Assembly: GCF_002116635.1 (NCBI RefSeq)
Contig: NZ_LQPW01000031.1
Location: 62,001 to 126,000 of the forward strand
DNA: 64,000 nucleotides
Direction: 5' to 3'
Source of the DNA: Mycobacterium szulgai
Lineage (GTDB): Bacteria > Actinomycetota > Actinomycetes > Mycobacteriales > Mycobacteriaceae
Below are positions 39,050-47,711 of the stretch, in pieces. The first letter of the stretch is position 1. Each line of letters starts with the position of its first letter. The notes below the pieces were generated by a model. The model worked only from the letters and a program-made list of their open reading frames with translations. It had not been told where the DNA came from and ran no database searches. Both the position numbers and the translations under genes were made by a program.

Positions 39050-40720
39050 ATGATGACGCGAGGGCGTAAGCCGAGGCCGGGCCACATTACTTTCGTGGGT
39101 TCTGGTCCTGGCGACCCCGGTCTACTGACTACCCGGGCCGCCACGGTGCTGGCGAATGCTGCCCTGGTCTTTACCGACCCTGACGTGCCCGAGGCGGTCT
39201 TGGCGCTGATCGGCAAGGACCTGCCGCCGGTTTCCGGCCCAGCGCCCGCGGCGCCCCCGGCCGGCAGCGGCGACGCGGCGGCCGGTACACCGTCTGACAC
39301 GGAGACCGCCTCCGCGGTGGTGTCCGGCGGCCCCGACATCCGTCCGGCGCTGGGCGATCCCGCCGAGGTCGCCAAGACGCTGACCGCTGAGGCCCGTTCC
39401 GGCGCTGACGTCGTGCGGCTGGTCGCCGGTGATCCGCTATCGGTCGACGCGGTGATCACCGAGGTGAACGCTGTAGCGCGCAGCCACATGCACATCGAGA
39501 TCGTGCCCGGACTGGCCGCAACCAGCGCGGTGCCGACCTATGCGGGCTTGCCGCTGGGCTCGTCGCACACCGTTGCCGACGTGCGCGGGGAGGTGGACTG
39601 GGAGGCGCTGGCCGCCGCGCCCGGCCCGCTGATCCTGCAGGCCACCGCATCGCATCTGGCCGACGCTGCCCGCACCCTGATCGACCACGAGCTGGCCGAG
39701 ACCACTCCGTGCGTGGTGACCGCGCAGGGCACTACCTGCCAGCAGCGCTCCGTCGAAACCACGCTGCAGGGACTTACCGACCCCGCCATCCTGACCAGCA
39801 CCGATCCCACCCGGGAACCCCAGACCGGGTCACTGGTGGTGACCATCGGCAAGACGGTGGCCAGCCGCGCGAAGCTGAACTGGTGGGAGAGCCGGGCGCT
39901 GTACGGCTGGACCGTGCTGGTGCCGCGCACCAAGGACCAGGCCGGCGAGATGAGCGACCGGCTGACGTCCTACGGCGCGCTGCCCATCGAGGTGCCGACC
40001 ATCGCCGTCGAGCCGCCGCGCAGTCCCGCGCAGATGGAACGCGCCGTCAAGGGCTTGGTGGATGGCCGTTTCCAGTGGGTGGTGTTCACCTCGACCAACG
40101 CGGTGCGCGCGGTGTGGGAGAAGTTCGGCGAGTTCGGTCTGGACGCGCGGGCCTTCTCCGGGGTGAAGATCGCCTGTGTTGGCGAGTCGACGGCGGACCG
40201 GGTCCGCGCCTTCGGGATCAGCCCCGAGCTGGTGCCGTCCGGGGAGCAGTCCTCGATGGGTCTGCTCGACGAATTCCCGCCCTATGACAGCATTTTCGAC
40301 CCGGTGAACCGAGTCCTGTTGCCGCGGGCCGACATTGCCACCGAGACGCTTGCCGAGGGGTTGCGCGAGCGCGGCTGGGAGATCGAGGACGTCACCGCCT
40401 ATCGGACCGTGCGGGCCGCCCCGCCGCCGGCGAGCACCCGGGAGATGATCAAGACGGGTGGCTTCGACGCGGTGTGCTTCACCTCCAGCTCCACGGTGCG
40501 CAACCTGGTCGGTATCGCCGGCAAGCCGCACGCGCGCACCATCATCGCCTGCATAGGTCCCAAGACCGCCGAAACCGCCGCCGAGTTCGGCTTGCGGGTG
40601 GACGTCCAGCCCGAGACCGCGGCGGTGGGTCCGCTGGTTGACGCGCTCGCCGAGCATGCGGCCCGGCTGCGCGCCGAGGGCGCGCTGCCGCCGCCGCGCA
40701 AGAAGAGCCGCAGGCGCTAG
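39050..40720 (+). CDS. hemD: Fused tetrapyrrole methylase-like / uroporphyrinogen-III synthase HemD
   Basis: A 556-residue two-domain protein. The N-terminal 260 residues resemble a CobA-type tetrapyrrole methylase (ITFVGSGPGDPGLLTTRAA, VVRLVAGDPL, VPGLAATSAVPTYAGLPL). The C-terminal part is HemD, cyclising hydroxymethylbilane to uroporphyrinogen III (WTVLVPRTKDQAGEMS, VFTSTNAVRAVWE, VTAYRTVRA, FTSSSTVRNL). This fusion is normal in mycobacteria; the methylase part carries a Pro/Ala-rich insertion near residue 65-100, so its activity is doubtful. The ATG at 39050 has GGAG six bases upstream; GTG 39038 and ATG 39053 are alternatives. Confidence 0.93.
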   Translation: MMTRGRKPRPGHITFVGSGPGDPGLLTTRAATVLANAALVFTDPDVPEAVLALIGKDLPPVSGPAPAAPPAGSGDAAAGTPSDTETASAVVSGGPDIRPALGDPAEVAKTLTAEARSGADVVRLVAGDPLSVDAVITEVNAVARSHMHIEIVPGLAATSAVPTYAGLPLGSSHTVADVRGEVDWEALAAAPGPLILQATASHLADAARTLIDHELAETTPCVVTAQGTTCQQRSVETTLQGLTDPAILTSTDPTREPQTGSLVVTIGKTVASRAKLNWWESRALYGWTVLVPRTKDQAGEMSDRLTSYGALPIEVPTIAVEPPRSPAQMERAVKGLVDGRFQWVVFTSTNAVRAVWEKFGEFGLDARAFSGVKIACVGESTADRVRAFGISPELVPSGEQSSMGLLDEFPPYDSIFDPVNRVLLPRADIATETLAEGLRERGWEIEDVTAYRTVRAAPPPASTREMIKTGGFDAVCFTSSSTVRNLVGIAGKPHARTIIACIGPKTAETAAEFGLRVDVQPETAAVGPLVDALAEHAARLRAEGALPPPRKKSRRR

Positions 40721-40802
40721 TGGCCGCCGGACGGGCGAGCGTGCGTGTTTGTCCGCCGACACGCCGTCGGAGCTGCCATTCCGCGCAGGCTCGCGGCGGC
40801 GA

Positions 40803-41786
40803 ATGAGTGGGTACCCGCGGCAGCGTCCGCGCCGGCTCCGCTCGACACCTGCGATCCGCCGTTTGGTGGCCCAAACGTCATTGGAGCCAAGGCATTTGGT
40901 GCTTCCGATGTTCGTCGCCGACGGCATAGATGAACCGCGGCCAATCGCATCCATGCCGGGCGTGGTGCAACACACCCGGGATTCGTTGCGCGCCGCCGCC
41001 GCAGACGCCGTCGCCGCCGGGGTGGGCGGGTTGATGCTCTTCGGCGTGCCGCGTGAACAGGACAAGGATGCATGCGGCTCGGCCGGCACCGACCCCGACG
41101 GCATCCTCAACGTCGCCCTGCGCGACCTGGCCAAGGACCTCGGTGATGCGACGGTGCTGATGGCCGACACCTGCCTGGACGAATTCACCGATCACGGGCA
41201 TTGTGGCGTCGTCGATGTCAAAGGGCGCGTCGACAACGACGCCACCCTGGCCCGGTACGTGGACCTTGCTGTGGCGCAAGCGGAATCCGGCGCACACGTG
41301 GTGGGGCCCAGCGGCATGATGGACGGCCAGGTGGGCGCGATCCGCGACGGACTGGACGAGGCCGGTCACCCCGACGTGGTGATCCTGGCCTACGCCGCGA
41401 AGTTCGCCTCGGCGTTCTACGGGCCGTTTCGCGAGGCGGTGAGCTCCAGCTTGTCCGGCGACCGGCGTACCTACCAGCAGGAGCCGGGCAATCTTGCCGA
41501 AGCACTGCGTGAGGTCGAGCTGGATCTGAACGAAGGTGCCGACATCATCATGGTCAAACCCGCACTGGGATACCTGGATGTGGTTGCTGCCGCAGCAGAT
41601 ATCTCGACGGTGCCGGTAGCCGCCTACCAGGTTTCCGGCGAGTACGCGATGATCTGCGCCGCAGCGGCAAACAACTGGATCGACGAGCGGGCAGCCGCGC
41701 TGGAATCATTGACCAGCATCCGGCGCGCCGGCGCCGATATCGTGCTGACCTACTGGGCCGCGGATGCGGCAAGCTGGCTTTCATGA
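40803..41786 (+). CDS. hemB: Delta-aminolevulinic acid dehydratase (porphobilinogen synthase)
   Basis: Condenses two 5-aminolevulinates to porphobilinogen. Landmarks are LVLPMFVADG, GLMLFGVP, the metal region MADTCLDEFTDHGHCG, the lysine in ILAYAAKFASAFYGPFR and the Schiff-base lysine in IIMVKPALGYLD. It has 327 residues from the ATG at 40803; an upstream extended frame from 40638 overlaps hemD and is rejected. It overlaps the following gene by ATGA. Confidence 0.95.
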   Translation: MSGYPRQRPRRLRSTPAIRRLVAQTSLEPRHLVLPMFVADGIDEPRPIASMPGVVQHTRDSLRAAAADAVAAGVGGLMLFGVPREQDKDACGSAGTDPDGILNVALRDLAKDLGDATVLMADTCLDEFTDHGHCGVVDVKGRVDNDATLARYVDLAVAQAESGAHVVGPSGMMDGQVGAIRDGLDEAGHPDVVILAYAAKFASAFYGPFREAVSSSLSGDRRTYQQEPGNLAEALREVELDLNEGADIIMVKPALGYLDVVAAAADISTVPVAAYQVSGEYAMICAAAANNWIDERAAALESLTSIRRAGADIVLTYWAADAASWLS

Positions 41787-42328
41787 CGGAGGCTGCAATC
41801 AGAACCGAGCCGTTGTTCTATGAATCCGGCGCCAGCTGGTACTGGGTGCTGGCCGGCCCGCTGTCAGCGGTATCGCTGCTCTTCATCCAAAAGACCAGCG
41901 GCGCGCCGATATCGCTGTTGGTCCCGACGATCTTTCTGGTCCTGGTGTCGGCCTTTGTGGGAGTGCAGGTCAAGGCGGCCCGCATCCACACCTCGGTCGA
42001 ACTGACCGAGGACGCACTGCGCCAGGGCACCGAGACCATCCTGGTGCGCGAAATCGTCCGGGTGTATCCGGAACCGGAGAACAACCTCGCTTCGGGCAAA
42101 GAGCTGGCGAGATGGCAATCGGCGCGCGCGCTCGGCGAACTGATCGGAGTGCCGCGCGGACGCGTCGGCATCGGTCTCAAACTCACCGAGGGCCGCACCG
42201 CGCAGGCGTGGGCGCGCAAGCATCGGCAATTGCGGGCCGTGCTGACCCCACTGATCGAAGAACGCGTCGGACCCGCGGTGGATGTCGACGATGTCGACGA
42301 TGACGACGAAAAGGAGTCACCGCTGTGA
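41783..42328 (+). CDS. DUF3093-type membrane protein (Rv0513-like)
   Basis: A 181-residue protein with two hydrophobic segments at about 20-58 (WYWVLAGPLSAVSLLFI and LLVPTIFLVLVSAFVGV) followed by a cytosolic domain and a very acidic tail (DVDDVDDDDEKE). It fits DUF3093, found in actinobacteria. Coupled to hemB by ATGA and to the next gene by GTGA overlap, it is part of the heme operon transcript, but a role in heme synthesis is not known. Confidence 0.82.
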   Translation: MTEAAIRTEPLFYESGASWYWVLAGPLSAVSLLFIQKTSGAPISLLVPTIFLVLVSAFVGVQVKAARIHTSVELTEDALRQGTETILVREIVRVYPEPENNLASGKELARWQSARALGELIGVPRGRVGIGLKLTEGRTAQAWARKHRQLRAVLTPLIEERVGPAVDVDDVDDDDEKESPL

Positions 42329-42579
42329 TCGCGCGCTACCGGGGAGTGGTTGAACTCGGCTTGGCCGTCGCCGCGCTGGTGGCCACTGGCTTCAGTTGGT
42401 TGCATACGCGTTCCGCCGTGGCCGTCGCGCCGGTAGTCGACGGCCAGCCCGTCACCTGGTCGGTGGTTTATCACCCGCAGCTGCTGGTGCTGACCCTGTT
42501 ACTGGCAACGATCGCCGGGATATTCGCCGTCGTCGGAATCACCAGGCTGCGCCGGCAGCGCGCTAAGCCGTCTTCCTGA
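42325..42579 (+). CDS. Small two-helix membrane protein (Rv0514-like)
   Basis: An 84-residue protein with two transmembrane segments at about 8-26 (VVELGLAVAALVATGFSWL) and 51-73 (LLVLTLLLATIAGIFAVVGI), and a basic C-terminus RLRRQRAKPSS. It starts at a GTG overlapping the previous stop. Its stop overlaps the convergent STAS gene by 17 bases, with no room for the 13E12 repeat gene that M. tuberculosis has here. Function unknown. Confidence 0.8.
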   Translation: MIARYRGVVELGLAVAALVATGFSWLHTRSAVAVAPVVDGQPVTWSVVYHPQLLVLTLLLATIAGIFAVVGITRLRRQRAKPSS

Positions 42580-42985
42580 TCAGCGGCAGCACCAGTTGAC
42601 GGCGGCAGACGATCGCGTCGGCCAGGTTGTGCAGCGCCTCGTGCACCGAGCGGGCAATCGGAACGTCGGCCCCGTCCTCGTCACGGCCGTCGCCAAGCAC
42701 GTCCAGCACGGCCGGGCTGGGAACCAGGGTCCACTGCGCCCCCGCGGCCCAGCAGTCCTCGTCGACCACCCCCAGCAGCGAGATGCCAGCCGGAGAGAAA
42801 TGGCTTACGCCGGTCAGGTCGAGGACCAGGGGGTCGTTGCCCAGGACGAAACGCCGGACGTACTGGCCGACTCGGTCGACGTTCACGGCGTCGATTTCGC
42901 CTCGGATCGTCACAACAGTGGCCAGGTGGCGGTAGTGAGCCCGAATCTGGGCGCCGCTGCAGTCGAACGTGCCCAATCGATTCAT
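42563..42985 (-). CDS. STAS-domain anti-anti-sigma-like protein (Rv0516c-like)
   Basis: A 140-residue STAS protein of the anti-sigma factor antagonist type: VVTIRGEIDAVNVDRVGQYV, then LVLDLTGVSHFSPAGISLLG. At the place of the usual phosphorylatable DS-x-G serine the sequence is SPAG, so classical switching by serine phosphorylation is unlikely. The M. tuberculosis protein is phosphorylated by PknD on Thr2; the ATG at 42985, chosen for GAGG six bases upstream, gives MNRLGTF, without that threonine. An ATG at 42997 and a TTG at 43045 are alternatives, also lacking it. Confidence 0.82.
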   Translation of the reverse strand: MNRLGTFDCSGAQIRAHYRHLATVVTIRGEIDAVNVDRVGQYVRRFVLGNDPLVLDLTGVSHFSPAGISLLGVVDEDCWAAGAQWTLVPSPAVLDVLGDGRDEDGADVPIARSVHEALHNLADAIVCRRQLVLPLIRKTA

Positions 42986-43270
42986 CAGGTGCCTCATTCT
43001 GACGTTGGGGAGGCCGACTCGACGCCGACCGAAGTCTGCCTTCAACGAAACCGAATAAATCTAAGGAGACCGACAGCCAGGTCTAACTCTTTGCTAAAGA
43101 AGTGAAGGTTGGGGCGCTGTAATGGCGCAACCATCCGGCGTGGGGCGGGTTGGCGGCCCGAGCTGTTAGGCTGCCAAAGCTGCCGGGGTTGCCAGTCGGG
43201 GGGCTTGAGAACGGCGATATCGCCCGGTCAGCCGGACTGAGCGGCGAATGAAACAGCAGAGTCAGACGGA

Positions 43271-44518
43271 ATGAGTACGGTGCGCACCGCGGAGATCAAG
43301 GGTGAGATCAAGGCCTTGACGGGATTGCGCATCCTCGCCGCGCTGTGGGTGGTGCTGTTCCACTTCCGGCCGATGCTGGCCGATGCGTCGCCCGACTTCC
43401 GGGAAAACCTCGCGCCGGTCCTCAACTGTGGCGCGCAGGGCGTCGACCTCTTCTTCATCCTCAGTGGCTTCGTGCTGACCTGGAACTACCTCGACCGGAT
43501 GGGCCGGTACTGGTCGGTGCGCGAACACCTGCACTTTCTCTGGCTGCGGCTGGCCAGGGTGTGGCCGGTGTACCTGGTGACGTTGCACCTGGCCGCTCTG
43601 TTGGTGATCTTGACCCTGCACTTCGGTCACACGCCATTGCCCGAGGCGGGCAGGCTCACCGCGATCAGCTATGTGCGCCAGGTCCTGATGGTGCAGCTGT
43701 GGTTTCAGCCCTACTTCGACGACTCCAGTTGGGACGGACCGGCCTGGTCGATCAGTGCGGAGTGGTTGGCCTATCTGATGTTCGGCGGCCTCGTGCTGGT
43801 GATTTTCCGAATGACCCACGCCACTCGGGCGCGGACCCTGATCTTGCTGGCGTTCGCGGCATCACTGCCGCCGGTGATGATGCTGTTGGCCAGTGGCCAG
43901 TTCTACACGCCGTTTAGCTGGCTGCCGCGCATTGTCACCCAGTTCATCGCGGGTGCGCTGGCCGCCGCCGCGGTGCGCAGATTGCGGCCGACCGATCGCG
44001 CCCGCCAGGTCGCCGGATATGTGTCGGTGCTGCTGATCGCGGCAATTGTCGGAATCCTCTACTGGTATGACGCGCATCCGATCACCGGAGTCATCGACAG
44101 CAGCGGGGTGGTCGACATGCTGTTCGTTCCGGTGGTCCTGACCCTGGCGATCGGCGTGGGCAGCCTGCCGCGGCTGCTGTCCACGCGGGTGATGGTGTAC
44201 GGCGGGCAGATCTCGTTCTGCCTCTACATGGTCCATGAGCTGGTCCACACGGCCTGGCGGTGGGCGGTGGTCAACTTCCGCCTCGAGCCGTGGCTGCCGG
44301 ACAACCCGTGGCGATGGAATGTCTTCGGACTGCTCGCGATCGCTGTGGTTTTGTCGATGCTGCTGTATCACTTCGTCGAAGAGCCCGCCCGGCGCTGGAT
44401 GCGCAGGATGGTCGACATCAGGCCGGTGCAGGCCGAGACCGAACCCGAGGAGTCGGTGGGCGGCAAGCTGCACCAGGTCGACGGCCAACTGGACGGGGTT
44501 TCGGCGCGCGCGGTGTGA
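43271..44518 (+). CDS. Acyltransferase family 3 membrane protein (Rv0517-like)
   Basis: A 415-residue integral membrane O-acyltransferase of the OafA/acyltransferase-3 family, with about ten hydrophobic segments. The N-terminal signature is ALTGLRILAALWVVLFHFRP, with the His in the family position, then VDLFFILSGFVLTWNY. It would acylate sugars or lipids of the envelope using a cytosolic acyl donor; substrate unknown. It is followed 107 bases later by an SGNH exported protein, a frequent functional partner of this family. Confidence 0.9.
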   Translation: MSTVRTAEIKGEIKALTGLRILAALWVVLFHFRPMLADASPDFRENLAPVLNCGAQGVDLFFILSGFVLTWNYLDRMGRYWSVREHLHFLWLRLARVWPVYLVTLHLAALLVILTLHFGHTPLPEAGRLTAISYVRQVLMVQLWFQPYFDDSSWDGPAWSISAEWLAYLMFGGLVLVIFRMTHATRARTLILLAFAASLPPVMMLLASGQFYTPFSWLPRIVTQFIAGALAAAAVRRLRPTDRARQVAGYVSVLLIAAIVGILYWYDAHPITGVIDSSGVVDMLFVPVVLTLAIGVGSLPRLLSTRVMVYGGQISFCLYMVHELVHTAWRWAVVNFRLEPWLPDNPWRWNVFGLLAIAVVLSMLLYHFVEEPARRWMRRMVDIRPVQAETEPEESVGGKLHQVDGQLDGVSARAV

Positions 44519-44625
44519 TCGCGTGCGCACTACGCGAATCGTGTTGTGTCCCATGTTCGCTGCGGCTTGCTCGTAAAATTTTGTTGATTGACACACGGCG
44601 ATGCCCGTTCGCAGTGGAGGTAGTG

Positions 44626-45321
44626 GTGAGTCGTCTGGCCACGTTCGTCCTTGGCCTCACCGTGCTGGTCGCCGCGGCTCTGGGCAGCCCTGCATACACG
44701 CCGCGGAAGCGGGCCTATCACCCGCTGAGCCTGGATTACCGGCTGAACCGGGTCGCGGTGATCGGCGACTCCTACACCACCGGCACCGATGAGGGCGGCC
44801 TGGGCCCGAACGCCTGGACCGCGCTCGCGTGGCAGACGCTGGCCGCGCGTGGGGTGCGGATCGCAGCCGACGTGGCGGCCGAGGGCCGGGCCGGTTATGG
44901 CGTGCCAGGCGACCATGGCAGCGTCTTCGAGGATCTGACGGCCAGGGCGGTCAAACCCAGCGATGCGCTGGTGGTGTTCTTCGGTTCCCGCAACGATCAG
45001 GGCGTGGATCCCGAGCTGCTGGCCGAACGGGTGCACAACACGTTCGGTTTGGCGCGCCGGCTGGCGCCGTCGGCGACGTTTCTGGTGATCGGTCCGCCCT
45101 GGCCGACGGCCGATGTGCCCGCTTGGGTGCTGCAAATTCGCGACGTGCTGGGCGCCGGCGCGCGGACGGCCGGGGCTGCCTTCGTCGATCCGATCGTCGA
45201 CCGGTGGTTTGTCGACCGGCCCGATCTGATCGGCCCGGACGGCGTGCACCCCACCGACGAGGGGCATGAGTACCTGGCGGACAAGATCGCGCCGATAATT
45301 CGCACGCAATTATTCAGATGA
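44626..45321 (+). CDS. Exported SGNH/GDSL hydrolase (Rv0518-like)
   Basis: A 231-residue secreted hydrolase. A signal peptide covers residues 1-22 (RLATFVLGLTVLVAAALGSPA). The SGNH blocks are VAVIGDSYTTG with the catalytic serine, GSRNDQG with Asn, and DGVHPTDEGHEYLADKI with the Asp-x-x-His pair. GGAGG five bases before the GTG at 44626 fixes the start, and the length agrees with the M. tuberculosis protein. It may transfer or remove acyl groups on cell-wall glycans. Confidence 0.9.
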   Translation: MSRLATFVLGLTVLVAAALGSPAYTPRKRAYHPLSLDYRLNRVAVIGDSYTTGTDEGGLGPNAWTALAWQTLAARGVRIAADVAAEGRAGYGVPGDHGSVFEDLTARAVKPSDALVVFFGSRNDQGVDPELLAERVHNTFGLARRLAPSATFLVIGPPWPTADVPAWVLQIRDVLGAGARTAGAAFVDPIVDRWFVDRPDLIGPDGVHPTDEGHEYLADKIAPIIRTQLFR

Positions 45322-45361
45322 GGTCAAAGCGCCTGCCGCGCAGGGCATTTCGCGTAGCGCC

Positions 45362-45478
45362 TCAGTCCTCTGCGTGCCGCTCGTAATCCCAACGTTCAAG
45401 GCGCGCTTGTAATTGCATGAAACCAAGCCCGGCGAGTGGCGCGGCCGCCGTGAGGAAGGCCAACATCATCGGACTCAT
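45362..45478 (-). CDS. 38-residue membrane microprotein
   Basis: A small gene with a strong ribosome site: GGAGG at 45485-45489, six bases before the ATG at 45478. The product has one hydrophobic helix, MMLAFLTAAAPLAGLGF, followed by a charged tail QARLERWDYERHAED. It is hard to explain as chance because the start, site and membrane-plus-charged-tail layout agree. Similar unnamed small proteins exist in other mycobacteria as far as I recall. It is 89 bases upstream of nothing on its own strand but lies downstream of the OafA-type gene, so it may share that transcript. Confidence 0.6.
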   Translation of the reverse strand: MSPMMLAFLTAAAPLAGLGFMQLQARLERWDYERHAED

Positions 45479-45567
45479 CTCTAACCTCCAAAACTCTTTC
45501 ATTCCTAACACGTTCGGCGTCGCCCCGCGGTTCATTCGCAAATAAATTCACCTTGAAATCTCCCGGC

Positions 45568-47709
45568 TCATCCCGCTGACAGAGCGCGATCGGCCAGCGC
45601 GCCGATGACGGGTGCCAGCAGTTGCGCATACTCGGTCGTCAGGTGGTTGTCGTCGCGGAACACCAGGGTGTTGCCGACGATGACCGGGCAGCGATCGGTC
45701 GTGCAGAACAAGTCGGTCAGGTCCGCGTAGTGGCCCCCGCCGGCAGCGGTCGCGGCTTGCTCGGCGGCGATTCCGTCGCCGTTGACGGCAGCCGCCCGCG
45801 CCGGTGTACACGCGCCGGCATCCTCCAAGTGGGCCGACAGACAGGTGGGCACCGATGACTGCGGATCGGCGACCGGCCCCAAAACCAAAACGTTCGAACC
45901 CGTGCTGCGCAGCTGGGACACGGTGCGGGTCAGGGTATCCAGCCACGCCGGGTCATATGAGGCGAAGCTGAAGTCGGCGTGGTAGCGACGGCTCATGCTC
46001 AGCACCACCAGCTGAGGACGCTCTGCCTGTAACCGGGCCATGACCTGGCCGCGCCACTGCTCGCACTCGGTGTACCGGCGACCCAGATACGGGCTGACGA
46101 TCGGCAGATCCTGCAGGGGGCAGGTCACCTTGCCCAGCGTCTCGAGGCGCCAGTGCCGCTGCTCGGCGACCTGCTGAAAAGCGGGATCCCACATGGCGGC
46201 ATGCGAGTCGCCGACCAGGGCCACGGTGAACGGCGACGCGGTATCGGCCTGTGCGCATTCGCTTTGTCCCACGTCGCGCCAGGACCGCAGGCAACCGTTG
46301 ACGAAGGCGGCCGCCTTGTCGCCCGGTGCGATGGCCAGCGGCGGGTTCAGGTTGGACGGCACCGCACGCAGGCCGACGGATGCGCCCACGGCGGCGCGCG
46401 CCTGTGTGAAGGCGTTCTGCACGGCGGCGTCCTGTGGGCTGAGGGCCGTGGGCGGCAGCGCTGAGACATTGGAGATCTTGGCCTCCGGGGCGGCCACACC
46501 GTGTCCCACCGGCGCGGGTACCAGCATGAGCAGCAGGACGCAGGCACAGGCGGCCACAGCGCTGGCGGCACCGGCCAAGGTCAGGCTGGCCCGCGCCGAT
46601 CCCCGCAACGCCGCGGTGAACCGGCCGGGATTTTCGACCAGGTACATGGTGATCACCGCGAGCCCGGCCGAGACCGTCGTCGCCGCCAGCCGGCCCGGCA
46701 GGCCCGCTGGATCGCCCAGCAGCGGCGGCAGCAGCAACAGCACCGGCCAATGCCATAGGTACCACGAGTACGAAACCCGACCGATCGCCCGCATCGCCGG
46801 TGGGCACAGCACGCGCCCCACTCCCAGACCGCCGGTGACGCACCCGCTGCCGATCACCAGCGCGGTGCCGAGCACGGGCAGCAGCGCAGAGGTTCCGGGG
46901 TAGGGGGTGTGTGGACCGAGTTGCGTGCAGGTCAGCAGGATCAGCGCCAGACCGCCCCAGCCGGCGATCGCCGCGGGCAGTAGCGGCAACCGCCGCCATT
47001 GCTGGATCGACAGCGCGACCAGACCGCCGGCGCCCAGCTCCCAGGCACGGGTGGGCAGCGAGAAGAAGGCCCATGTGGGGGAGGTGCGGGTCCAGATCAT
47101 CGCGGCCGTCAGCGACGCGGCGGTGACGACCGTTAGCAGTGCGACATAGGGGGCGGTTCGGGCACTGCGGTTGATGCGGCGCATCAGCCAGGCGGTACCG
47201 ATGATCAGCGCCGGCCACAACAGATAGAACTGCTCCTCGACGCCCAGCGACCAGTAGTGCTGGAACGGCGACGGCGGCTGGTCGGACATCAGGTAATCGG
47301 TGCCCTGGCCGACGAACCGGTAGTTGCCGACATACAGCGCGCTGGCGATGCCGTCCACCAGGACGCGCCGCGCCTGCAGCGGCGGCAGCACCAATGCGGT
47401 GGCGATCGCGGTCGCCACGGCGACGGTGGCGGCGGCCGGCAGCAGCCGGCGGGCCCGGGCGGCATAGAAGCGGCCCAGCGCAATGGTGTCGGTGGTGGTC
47501 ACCTCACGCCAAAGCAGCCCGGTGATGAGGAAGCCGGAGATGACGAAGAATACGTCCACACCGATGTAGCCGCCGCCGACGCCGGGGACGCCCGCGTGGT
47601 AGAGGACCACGGCTATCACCGCCACGGCGCGCAAGCCCTCGATGTCCGGGCGGAATGCGCCCCGCGCAACGCGCCGCTCCGCTGGGCGGGGCGGGCTGGC
47701 GGCATCCAT
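45568..47709 (-). CDS. OafA-type acyltransferase fused to SGNH domain
   Basis: A 713-residue protein. The N-terminal acyltransferase-3 domain (about 1-380) has FRPDIEGLRAVAVIAVVLYHAG and DVFFVISGFLITGLL, with around ten membrane helices. The C-terminal extracytoplasmic SGNH domain (about 480-713) has VALVGDSHAAMWDPA and FRDDNHLTTEYAQLL. Such fusions O-acetylate or O-acylate surface polysaccharides, peptidoglycan or glycolipids. The ATG at 47709 is two bases after the esterase gene stop; a TTG at 47715 is in frame. M. tuberculosis has no copy at this position, so it is an extra gene here. Confidence 0.9.
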   Translation of the reverse strand: MDAASPPRPAERRVARGAFRPDIEGLRAVAVIAVVLYHAGVPGVGGGYIGVDVFFVISGFLITGLLWREVTTTDTIALGRFYAARARRLLPAAATVAVATAIATALVLPPLQARRVLVDGIASALYVGNYRFVGQGTDYLMSDQPPSPFQHYWSLGVEEQFYLLWPALIIGTAWLMRRINRSARTAPYVALLTVVTAASLTAAMIWTRTSPTWAFFSLPTRAWELGAGGLVALSIQQWRRLPLLPAAIAGWGGLALILLTCTQLGPHTPYPGTSALLPVLGTALVIGSGCVTGGLGVGRVLCPPAMRAIGRVSYSWYLWHWPVLLLLPPLLGDPAGLPGRLAATTVSAGLAVITMYLVENPGRFTAALRGSARASLTLAGAASAVAACACVLLLMLVPAPVGHGVAAPEAKISNVSALPPTALSPQDAAVQNAFTQARAAVGASVGLRAVPSNLNPPLAIAPGDKAAAFVNGCLRSWRDVGQSECAQADTASPFTVALVGDSHAAMWDPAFQQVAEQRHWRLETLGKVTCPLQDLPIVSPYLGRRYTECEQWRGQVMARLQAERPQLVVLSMSRRYHADFSFASYDPAWLDTLTRTVSQLRSTGSNVLVLGPVADPQSSVPTCLSAHLEDAGACTPARAAAVNGDGIAAEQAATAAGGGHYADLTDLFCTTDRCPVIVGNTLVFRDDNHLTTEYAQLLAPVIGALADRALSAG

Positions 47710-47711
47710 GG

